DNA of 64,000 nt from positions 11,740,735 through 11,804,734 of the forward strand of contig NC_019873.2 of the NCBI RefSeq assembly GCF_002234675.1. Direction: 5' to 3'. The position numbers were made by a program, and so were the translations under genes. This DNA is from Oryzias latipes (taxonomy: Eukaryota; Chordata; Actinopteri; Beloniformes; Adrianichthyidae). Positions 54,840 through 64,000 of the stretch are shown here, piece after piece (the first letter of the stretch is position 1; every line of letters begins with the position of its first letter). The notes under the pieces were generated by a model that was not told the DNA's origin, did not search any database, and worked only from the letters and a program-made list of their open reading frames with translations.

Positions 54840-55796
54840 AAGAGGGTGGAAAATGCAGGACTGCTTGTGGTTCCTACAATTAGTAAAAGTACGGTTGGAG
54901 GGAGAGCGTTTAGCCACCAAGCCCCTGTTTTATGGAAAAAGCTCCCAGCTCATGTTAGAGAGGCCGACTCAGTTTCTACATTCAAAGTTAGACTGAAAAC
55001 ATTCCTCTTTGGACAGGCTTATTGTCAGACTAGTTAGTATTCAGAGATTATTTAACTTAATGTTAATATGTTTAAATTAAACTTAATAACAATAACTATT
55101 TGTTTTAAAAGGCTTCTAGAAGTTGAAGCTGGGGTGACTATGGTGCACTGGGGTTCTGTCCTCTTTTCTCATCTACTTCTACCCTTCCTCTCCTCTATTC
55201 TTGATTTTTATTCATAATCTTGTTCTCCATGCCTCTGTTTGGTGCAGTGCGATTCATGTACTGTCCCTCTTTCCCTCTCCCCTCCTGGGGAGTGGAAGTG
55301 CTTCCAGATTCCAGTTGGCTCATCCGTGCTCCTGTACCTGACCGTGTACCTCGTCTCTGCTCCTGCTCCTACACCTGGCTGTGGATCCTGTCTCCGGCTC
55401 GACTCGCGCCCCTGACTGTCTCCCAAACTCAGTCTGGATGAAGCTCGTCTGCTGGACTTTAAACATGTAGTTGTAGAGTTAGATAGGTTCCTTCTTCTCT
55501 ATGAGTTCTGGTAAATCGCCTGTCCGTTCTGGGGGAGGATCCCGCCTTCATGTGGGCACCCCTGGGGTTTCTTCGTTTTTCCCGGAATCCATTTTTTTTA
55601 GGAGATTTTCCTTACCGCGAAGGGGGGTCTAAGGGCAGGGATGTCCAGTTTGGCTTTGTCAGTTTGTTAGTTCAATTTAGTATTTTCCTATTGAATTCTA
55701 TGTATTTATGATCCTTTTGAGTTTATTTTTTTCAGTTACCGATACGAAGCCCATGTCGTTGTGAATTTGGGCTATACAAATAAAATTGAATGAATT
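54840..55796 (+). mobile_element. L2-like LINE 3' end (ORF2 tail and 3' UTR)
   Basis: From 54846 the translation GLLVVPTISKSTVGGRAF, then PVLWKKLPAHVREADSVSTF and KVRLKTFLFGQAY ending in a stop at 55037, is the C-terminus of a CR1/L2-class ORF2; it parallels the end of the minus-strand LINE at 51301 but is a different subfamily. About 750 bp of 3' UTR follow, ending in TTGGGCTATACAAATAAAATTG. Severely 5'-truncated. Confidence 0.72.
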
Positions 55797-55969
55797 GATA
55801 AATGAAGAACTTGGTATCGTATAATTCCATCCAGATGCAAACTGCTATAATTAATTTCTCCTTTCTAATCAAATTGTTTATAAACGACTGGCACTTTTCT
55901 GAATTGAGAAGGACACTACCCATATGTCACTACCAAATGGGTCCCTGATTGGTCAAAAATAAACTGGCT

Positions 55970-56065
55970 TAAAGGCCCACTCCAATGAAAATAGTGTTTT
56001 TGGTGTTTTTAACATGTTGTAGAATTTTTTCATGATGGAGAGCATATATAACATAATTACATCTA
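55970..56065 (+). repeat. 'Family C' repeat, left-end fragment
   Basis: AAAGGCCCACTCCAATGAAA, AGTGTTTTTGGTG, TTTTAACATGTTG and CATGATGGAGAGCATATATA follow the order seen at 40841 and 63954. Confidence 0.45.
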
Positions 56066-56348
56066 TTCAAAAGCATGCATAAGGTGTTTATATGCATTAA
56101 CAAAACAAAAAAGTTTAATCCTTAACCTTACTACTTCTTCCTCATTCAGTCACATTCTTGGTTCTACCATTTTTATTTTGTATCATTAACTTGTTCTTTT
56201 TAAATACTCATACATTCTGAAAAACAGCAATGTTAAATAAAAACAAAGCTACTCTGGAAAATACTGAGTTTGAAATCAGAGTTTCTAAAAAAAAGCCATA
56301 GAATTATGATAATATTCAGCATGATTAAAAAGGAATATTTTAAAATGC

Positions 56349-56471
56349 CTGCGACAGACTGGCGACCTGTCCAGGATGTCCCCTGCCTTCGCCCACCAGT
56401 GGCCGGGATAGGCTCCGGCAGCCCCGTGACCCCGAAAGGGACAAAATGGAAGAAGATGAATGAATGAATGA
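56349..56471 (+). mobile_element. 5'-truncated SINE, 12-bp target duplication
   Basis: ATTTTAAAATGC at 56337-56348 and 56472-56483 brackets 123 bp that match the 3' third of the SINE at 47741-48118 (GACAGACTGGCGACCTGTCC, GCCACCAGTGGCCGGGA-like block, GGCAGCCCCGTGA). It ends in GAAGATGAATGAATGAATGA. The tRNA head is missing. Confidence 0.85.
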
Positions 56472-56965
56472 ATTTTAAAATGCTGTTTTAAAATAATGAA
56501 CAGGTTTTTAAAGCAAAATTATATATATTTAATAACATAATGGTTAGTTTAAAATCTGCATGCAGATTTCACAATTTCATGATCTTTTTATATATTTATG
56601 AGAGGTTTGTTGGTTGATTGTGTGATTGCACAAAGTCAATTCTTTTTATTTTTATTATGAACAATTTGGGGCTCCAGATAATTGTGGTAGCCGGAAATGC
56701 CTATTCTTCCATCTAGCGGTGGCCTGTGGAACAGCATATATATAAATATTTTAAAATAACAGTTTCCTTAAAACACGCTTTTCTAAACACGAACATTTTT
56801 TAAAAAGTTGATTCATATTCTGAGTTAAAAAAGGCAGAATTTACAGAAAAGATAGTGAAGTTTTTCTGAGCAGAACTTATCCAAGGGAGATATGACCCCC
56901 CCCCCCCCCTTAGAACTAAACGAAATAAAGCATAAGGGAAAATATATATTTTTTAAAAGTCCTAC
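56472..56965. other. Spacer, nothing recognised
   Basis: AT-rich sequence with a C-run at about 56898-56909. No gene or classified repeat. Confidence 0.5.
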
Positions 56966-57097
56966 ATGAGCCCCCTCTCTGCGACGCTGACCCATCCCCC
57001 TCCCCCTCCTCTTCCTCCTCCTCCTCCTGCTACTGCCATGGCCGCAGATGCCGCAGATGCTGCGGGTGATGCAGACAGCACCGAGATGCGGCAGCAG
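56966..57097 (+). CDS. Candidate alternative first coding exon of abch1
   Basis: In a CpG-rich patch, ATG at 56966 opens a 44-codon frame (Pro-rich start, then AMAADAADAAGDADSTEMRQ with a final Q) that ends exactly at CAG|GTAAAG. A second ATG at 57038 has a better start context (GCCATGG). Its phase is 0, and the acceptor before the abch1 start (ATGAAG|GAGGGAAGC, exon from 58890) would add E-G-S and join in frame to the abch1 methionine. No other plus-strand gene follows in this window. It may instead belong to an unseen gene or be a chance frame. Confidence 0.35.
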
Positions 57098-58672
57098 GTA
57101 AAGATGCTCTATTTGTTTTCGGTCGATATAGGCGCTTCCTTCTTCTATACAGCGGGCCTCTGAGGACGCGTCCGCTGCAGGCTGGAGCCGGAGTGCGGCG
57201 GATACCTCCGCGTCGTGTTTTCATGGTTAGTAAACGCGCGAGCCAGGACGCAGGTTTTTATAGGGCGGAGGGAGGGCAGGCGGAGGCTGTGCCATCCTCT
57301 GCTGATAGGCGGCGGGGGACAGCCGAGCCCAGTTGTCAGAACCGAGCGTCCAAGTCGTGGGTGGCTTTATCTGGGTCAGTACCAACCAGACCAGGGCGTT
57401 GGGCCAGAAGAACGCGCGGGGTCGCAGCTAACAGCGCGGTGCTTTCATAGTGAGCTCCGAAATCTCTGCTTCGGTCACCTGTTAAACGCGCGTGCGCCCG
57501 CCCAACCAGTTCTTTGACTTTGACGCGCTTGGCGTGCTTACTGGGGTCAGCTGACGGTCACGTGGTTCCCGCTGGTTTTCCTCAGTCAGCTCGCGCTCGC
57601 GCCTCTCAGTTTGTCTTCATCTTCCGCACCTGTCTCACCTCTGCACATCCAGGTGAGTGTTTCTCTGAGACTCAGCTGTTGTGAAAGACAGGTGTTTCTA
57701 AGGGAAGCTGACAGGTCCATTATATGGAGCCTGCCTGATTACAATAAGGTCTTTTTTTAAATTATTAAACCAGGAAGTTCTGAAGAACCCAACAGATATC
57801 CGGACTCCTTTTCTGCTCGGTGCTGCGTTCAGGTGTCAAAGGACAGAGACAAACATCAACTGCTGCTTTATTGGCTGGAATACCAGGAAAATTCATTTGA
57901 TCCTACAAGCATCAACAGATTCGAGTCAATTATAACCCCACTAAAAGTCCAGTCCCGCCAACGTTTACACAAACTTCATTTATATTTTTGTTTCTTTGCA
58001 GAAAAAAGTTCCAAGAACTTCCCAGGACTTAAGTTTAAAAACACAAGCAGCAAAGCATTTGCTGAGATTCTCCATTGTTTGTTTTACCTGCATGCATTTG
58101 ACTGCAGGGTTTTTAACCTTACCGACCAATAAAAGCATGTGTAAATGATAGAAAAGTGTTTTAAAAGTTTGCTAAAGAGCCTAGTTTGAAAAAACAAACA
58201 AAACAACAACTTTATTTTGTTTTTCAACCGAGGCTGCAGAACTAAAAAAAGCAAAAGTGGAGTGTGTGTCCACAGAAGGAACAGAAAGCTGCACCAGCGC
58301 TCTCATCTGGGGTTGTTCCTTAGTCATAACAGAGGAACAGAGACTTTCCATGAGCGGCTGCTGCAGGTGTCACAAAATAGTCACCAAAGTGCATCGGCTG
58401 GTGTCCAAATCTTCTTCCAGAACGTGATAGCTTTGACTAATTCTTAGCAAAAAGACAGGAACATTCTGCTCAATGGTCACATGTGTTGTGTGAACTGTTT
58501 GTTTAGATAAGAGGCAGACATAATTAGGGTGAGTCAAAGGCTGATAAAGGAAACGTACTGTCCTGAAGTTCTGATTGGATGACGCGTTTTAGTGGCCTCG
58601 CTGACTCTTAAGGCAGGTCTGCCGCTCTAGGATCGCAGTCAGTGGAGCGTGCAGACCTGCAGACACATCTGA
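57098..58672 (+). other. abch1 upstream region with possible non-coding first exons
   Basis: GC-rich to about 57660. CATCCAG|GTGAGTG at 57650 and CATCTGA|GTGAGTAC at 58672 are strong donor-like sites after sequences without long frames, so they could end alternative 5' UTR exons. GGTCACGTGG at about 57556 is an E-box. Frames at 57833-58132 and 58217-58447 look non-coding. Confidence 0.35.
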
Positions 58673-58898
58673 GTGAGTACTAATTGTTTTCCTCCTCAGG
58701 GGACTTGTCACAGCTTTTTTGAGCAGTAACCGAACTTTTGGATCAGCTGACATGCAGCGTAACTGCAGGAAAGCAGAAGAATATTCTAGGAGTTCCTCTT
58801 TTTAGGCTCAACGCTCATAGACTTGTGTTTTTTCTTTGTTTTTTTTGTGTGTTTTTTTTCTGAACCAATCTCCTGTCTTTCAAATGAAGGAGGGAAGC

Positions 58899-61800
58899 AT
58901 GAAGGCTGATTTGGAAGCACCTCTTCCTCCCGCACAGAGCGATTCCGCCATCCGCTGCCGAGATGTTTGCCGCTCGTACGGCAAACTGAAGGTCCTCAGC
59001 AACTTGAACCTGACGGTGCCTCAGGGTCACATGTGAGTAGAGCTGTTCTGACCAAAATCTGGCCGTATTTTCAAGACGTTGACTTCAATGGTGATGCTAT
59101 ACCAAGGGAACAAAAAAGAAAATGCTCTTCCTAATCAGTTGATGTGCAAATGAAGTTAGCATTCTTGGGTGAGGTGCCTTTGTCATCCACCTACTGACTG
59201 ATGACTTGCCAAACATGTCCATTTCCTGCCGTCGGAGTCAGGTGTCCCTTTCGAAAAATACATCTTGTTGTGCTCTGGACACAGGAAAATTCCATCACCC
59301 AAAAGGACAGGCAGTGTAGTGAGACAGAGAACATACAGTATGGCATTGCAGCAACAGTTTACCTTCCATTTCCTGGGAGGAATTCCAGAACTGAACGTCT
59401 GGCTCTTGTCTTTAGTGTCTGTCAGAGAGCCACGCTACATATGATTGGTGTCCTGCTTTCTTGCACAGATCTGCAGTTCTTAACCTTATAAGCCAGAAAA
59501 TTTTAAAGGTAGTTGTTGCATTCAGAAACTGTGCCGGAAAGGTAAATATGACTACTATGACAGTCATGAAAGTATTTAGTAACATCCTTACTCAACAATT
59601 TTATAAATGCTCATGTGTTTATCAGGCGTCAGACCTTATTAGTTTCATTCTGTAGTGGTGAAACTTTTCTAGTAGATGCATTAGAGAAGGGAGGTTGTGA
59701 TGTTTCCTAAAAGCATGAAGTTTTGTGTGTTTTGTCTAATCTTATTGACCTTCTAACACATTTTTACAGAACCACATAACCATAATTCGATGAGTCATGA
59801 AATACAAATACTTTACAACATTAGTACAGAAGTATTATAAACATTTTGTTGCAATAACTCCCGGTTGAGTAAAACTGTTGCAGGTTAAAAATTTGTCTTG
59901 ATAATTTGCCGTAGCAGCTCAGAAGAGACAGAACTGTGCAAATTAGTGTCAACTTTCTCTTTTTTTCTGAATTGTTGCACAAATGTTCTCTTAAAGCTTG
60001 GGTTCATATTCATGCAGTTGGCATGCGTTAACATACTAATTATTAACGGGCAAAACTATTTTTTTAATTACAAACATAATGCAGGTTTGTTTTTTAAAAG
60101 CATTTCATTTGGTCAACTTTCCATGTGTTTAGTTTCACATTTCAGCTCATAAATTTTCATCAGAGATTTTTCATTTAATCGAAACTGTCAGCAGTTTTTT
60201 AATGGCTCAGATAGAGATCTGTGTTTTACCTGGTTAATTATTATCATTCAGATAAATACAGTCTTTGCTTTGGCAGTTTGGCAATGCTATACAAGTTTCA
60301 GTCCATCTGAAAATGGAGGATGATGGGATTTCACAACAAAGACAAAGGATCCTTTGAGTTGACGTTCTTTTGAATTTACTGTGTAGCTATGGCCTTTTGG
60401 GTCCAAGTGGATGTGGAAAAACGACACTACTAAAATGCATCGTGGGAACCCTGAAAATCTCCCGGGGGCAAATCACCGTCCTGGGAAAGCCGCCGGCATT
60501 TCCCGGACACGACGTCCCGGGAAAGATGGTCGGATACATGCCACAGGTAAATTAAATCAGACCAAAAGTTGAAGAATTTTCCTAAAATGCAAATGTTGCA
60601 AAATGTTGTTTAAGTTTCAGAGGAGTGCTTGCTTGCAGTGTTGTGACATTCTTTGAAGATGTTTGTGAGTGGAAGGTTTTAGGCATTTGAAGAGGAAAAT
60701 TATAGCGGGATTGTTTTCTCTAGCCACATGCAGCAGCTTGCTTTGAGCCATGAATCCACCTCATACTGTCAAATGGGAGGTCTGATGAGGTCCACTGCAC
60801 ACATGGCACACGTGCAACCCGTCAGCATTAGAATCATCTGAGAAACGGAATGAGACGCCTAAAAAGCTCACCTGCCTCTGCTGTCTGATGTTTACATTTA
60901 AAGGAAAGCATTTTCTCTGCGAAATTTTAGAAAAAAAATACACAAGCTGCAAATCAGATTCAGATCTCAGATTTACATCTGGAAGGACACTTAGTAATGT
61001 CAAAACATGGTGGTGGTGGGCTGATGATGTGGGCTTGCTTTGTAGCTATGATCCTTATACACTAGGGAATAAAAAAAAATCAAATAATATTTTATGAATA
61101 TGAAAGTCAAAAGTTCAGACTTTTCTGTCTTAAAAATAGTATTTTGAATCTTGTAACCGTAGACAAATATGAACACTTTTCAATGTGCTTTGTTTTATTT
61201 TGTAATAAAAGGGCAGCATTTATCAAACCATAAGGATGACAAACTTTAAATTCTACTATTTGCAAGTATTTGCACGGTCTATTAACAAACTATTTACGAC
61301 AGTTAATGTAAATCCTCTTTTTATTTAAGTGCAGAGCTGAAAATTAAAGAAAAAGTTAAAAGTCAATTTGAATTAAATGGCAGATTTCTATAACAACTAT
61401 TGAAAATAGTGCAAAAAGGATGTAATACCACGGAAATATTGAACATGGATACAGCTCAGCTAAAGTTCTGATGATTGAAAATTGACTTTCCTTTAGATGA
61501 TTAAGATGTCCAAATGTTAAAAAATTATTGTAGTTAATGAAAAATATGATTTTTGGATGTTTTAACATTTATATCCAGGTTCAAAACTGAGTTTTTAAAT
61601 GTTACAACCTTCAGGGTCACATTTTCTGTACAAGGTACTAAAATATCGAGTTGAACTTTTTGAATTTTTATTACATTTTTAGATTTTTGTTATAACAAAT
61701 AGTTACAGAAAAAGTTATAATAAAATTGTAAACCCAAAAGCAACAAAAACAGTGTTTATTTATTGTTAAATAAAGAGTAAATGCATTTTTTTTTATAACT

Positions 61801-63756
61801 TAAGTTTATTTTTCTTTTTTGTTAACAAAATATAAGACACTTGAACATGACATCAAACGAATTGAATCTTACAAAGAGAAGAAAACGAAAGAAAAAGAAT
61901 GATAATAACTAAAAATAAATAGATAAAAAAGACAAGAAAATAAAAAAAGAAAATTGAACACGTCAGCCACCATTCCAGAAATGTAAACACGTTATACATT
62001 GGCCTGTGAGTTTTTATATACAGTCCATTTGTCCCATTTTTCCTTAAAATGTCTTTCTCTCAATCTTAAAGCAAAAGTCATCTTTTCCATAATATAAATC
62101 TCCTCCACTATTTCAGTCCAGTCTGTAATGGTTGGTGGTTCTGGCTTAAGCCATCTTCTAGTTATTGCTTTCCTTGCTGCAATCAGGAATATTTTCACCA
62201 ATAAATAAAGAGTAAATGCATTAAATAAAAATGGATCCATGGAGTTTGGAATCTTTGTTGAATTTTGTTGTAGAGGATCCCTTTTAATTAAAAAAATAAA
62301 GTTTTGAAATACTTTTTTTGTCTACAAAATCTTGGAGTAAAATCTCTCTTGTTAGCTATTTGGAAGTTTGGACACCATTGTAGTCCGGATTTCAGGAATT
62401 AAAGTTGTGTTTGTGTCGTGCAGGACTTGGCCCTATACAACGAGTTCACCATCAGCGACACGCTGACTTTCTTCGGCCGAATCCACGGCCTGACGCAGAA
62501 GGAGACGCAGGCGCGCATGAACTTCCTCATCGACTTCCTGCATCTGCCTCAGAAGTGCAGCCTGATCCGAAATCTCAGGTGAATCCCCGACTCCTGACTC
62601 TTCTTTACGCCCGTTTTGATTTTTCCCAGCCCAACAGTTTTCAGTGTTATAGACCTTATCAGCGCCGGTCCTCACAGATGGTTTCATTTCATCCGATTTA
62701 TGATCCACCGTAGCCTTTGGACCTTAATCACCTGAGCCTGTGCGTTCTGCATCAGACAAACATTAAGGAGATATGATTCAAATATCGTTCAAACAAAGAT
62801 GGTTGATTATTAACATCTCCAGCTACATTCAATTTTCTTCAGCCACTTCTCCAGGAAGTTAACAAACGGGGACACAGCAGCCCCCCTTTGCCTCAGCTAA
62901 AATGTGCTGAAATAATGCAAGACGTGTAAATGAGCAACGTTACCTCACCTCCTGCCTCGCCCCTTTTTTTTGGCATCCCACACAAAACTATTGGTTGTGA
63001 CTGCGATACCTGATCGGCATCTGAGTTTTTCCCACAAGGTTTTTTCCCCACGCCGCACAGCAGGTGATCATGTCTCCTGTTTTTCCATGCATTTCCACAG
63101 AAAGTCATGGCATTGAAATGCAAAAACAAAAAGAAATACATTTTTTTATGATCTGCTGCAATTTTGATTGCAGATTGTGAGAAAATTAGTTATTTTTAGT
63201 GAAAAGTTGTGTTTTTTATTGATATTTATGTAAGAGGGAATCCAGCTTGAGTCGTGTTCTGGTTTGTTCTGTTTGTCATTTGATGGAACAACAGGACAGA
63301 TGTCTGTGGAATGTGTGAACATGCTGCACATGGTGCTTCTCCTCATGTCCACTTTAACACATCTGCGGTCTGTGACCTTCTAAATGTAGTATCTCAGAGT
63401 TTGTTCTGGCCGGTTATGTCATCTCCCAGCGTACCTGCCTCAGGAATGCCTGTTCGCCGGTCTCTTGCCTGGCTGGTTTGTCTTGAATGTTTTGCCCTGG
63501 CTACTTTCTGCTCCCACCTTTCACCTCCTGATGGATTTGAGCAGCTTGCGCAGAGGCGAGGTGGATGACAAAACACTCAGGAACTCAGGAGGTGATTTGT
63601 CTGTTGTTCTCCCCCCGTTGACGGTTTTTCTCCTTCTCTGTGTCACAGTGGGGGCCAGCGGCGACGGGTGTCGCTCGGAGCTGCCCTTCTGCAGAACCCG
63701 GAGCTGCTCATCCTGGACGAACCGACGGTTGGAGTGGACCCCGTCCTCAGGGCTAA
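58899..63756 (+). CDS. abch1: ABC transporter, subfamily H (ABCH1), 5' part
   Basis: Exons 58899-59032, 60387-60546, 62424-62578 and 63649-63756 join in phase to about 185 residues; the gene continues past the window. This is the N-terminal nucleotide-binding domain of a half transporter: Walker [10 protein letters not shown] (exon 2), Q-loop region [16 protein letters not shown], signature [10 protein letters not shown] and Walker [14 protein letters not shown] (exon 4). NBD-first order with no membrane segment so far is the ABCG/ABCH layout. ABCH genes occur in fish and arthropods but not mammals; substrate is unknown. The start [11 protein letters not shown] was chosen because an acceptor lies just upstream; an in-frame ATG at 58884 would fall in the intron. 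All four key ATPase motifs seen are intact. ABCG is the alternative; I recognise ABCH1 from the overall sequence. Confidence 0.85.
59033..60386 (+). other. abch1 intron 1, nothing recognised
   Basis: AT-rich intron without classified repeats or RNA genes. Intron 2 (60547-62423) is similar apart from the L1 insert, and intron 3 (62579-63648) also shows no feature. Confidence 0.5.
61788..62201 (-). mobile_element. Short L1/Tx1-like LINE 3' fragment in abch1 intron 2
   Basis: An exact 21-bp direct repeat at 61767-61787 and 62202-62222 brackets this 414-bp insert. On the minus strand the open frame reads [20 protein letters not shown], then [20 protein letters not shown] and [14 protein letters not shown] before a stop, the C-terminal end of L1 ORF2. 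T-runs at 61788-61794 are the poly(A) end. Strongly 5'-truncated; opposite in orientation to the host gene. Confidence 0.85.
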
Positions 63757-63953
63757 GTATGCAACCATCTGCCAGAGATCCATTCACAACACCTCCCATG
63801 TCCCCTAATGGAAATAATAGTGCACAAACTTGATCCTCCAATTTTGGTCAAAACAGAAAAAATAGCTAAAAATGAAATCAAACTTACTGTTAAAATCCCT
63901 GCTTAAGATCCCCATCACAGCAGAGGTCCAATAGGATTTCAGTATTTTTTATT

Positions 63954-64000
63954 AAAGATCCACTCTGATTAAAATGGTATTTTTAACGTGTTCCTATGGC
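63954..64000 (+). repeat. 'Family C' repeat, cut by window edge
   Basis: AAAGATCCACTCTGATTAAA followed by TATTTTTAACGTGTTCC is the left end seen at 9385, 40841 and 55970. It lies in the next abch1 intron. Confidence 0.45.

Overview
The window reads as vertebrate, most likely teleost fish, nuclear DNA. Its genes are split by GT-AG introns, the spacers are AT-rich, and it carries an ABCH-class ABC transporter (present in fish, absent from mammals as far as I know) together with many fish-type retrotransposon remnants. The species cannot be fixed from sequence alone. No bacterial, phage, CRISPR or plasmid feature is present.

Five protein-coding genes are supported. (1) actr2, minus strand, 4329-16823: nine coding exons giving a complete 394-residue Arp2, the actin-related subunit of the Arp2/3 complex. 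(2) lgalsl, plus, 21468-27602: five exons, 181 residues, galectin-related protein. (3) A C2H2 zinc-finger gene, plus, 33791-35735: two exons, 318 residues, with one degenerate finger. (4) An aftiphilin-family gene, plus, 41101-46431: six coding exons, about 443 residues, much shorter than human AFTPH. (5) abch1, plus, from 58899 (possibly with an alternative first exon at 56966-57097) and running off the right edge after the Walker B exon. LGALSL, AFTPH and ACTR2 also lie near each other on human 2p14, so the window preserves part of an old vertebrate neighbourhood. The genes share no pathway; the grouping is positional.

The spaces between exons are a dense record of transposition. A short terminal-inverted-repeat family has four copies (2105-2600, 4619-5098, 6223-7254, 36716-38391); two were later split by retroelements with readable target-site duplications. 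L1/Tx1-like fragments lie at 31613-33344, 37007-38178, 38455-39310 and 61788-62201. A frameshifted CR1/L2-like LINE lies at 51112-53540, with a related 3' end at 54840-55796. RTE/Rex3-like fragments lie at 1850-2100 and 45056-45470, another LINE fragment at 19990-20685, a Ty3/Gypsy pol remnant at 48320-49700, and a tRNA-derived SINE at 47741-48118 with a truncated relative at 56349-56471.

The most unusual single features are a perfect 23-bp inverted repeat in the 154-nt first intron of lgalsl, a purine-strand tract of about 600 bp in actr2 intron 2, and an in-frame candidate alternative first exon for abch1. I found no clear novel multi-gene system.
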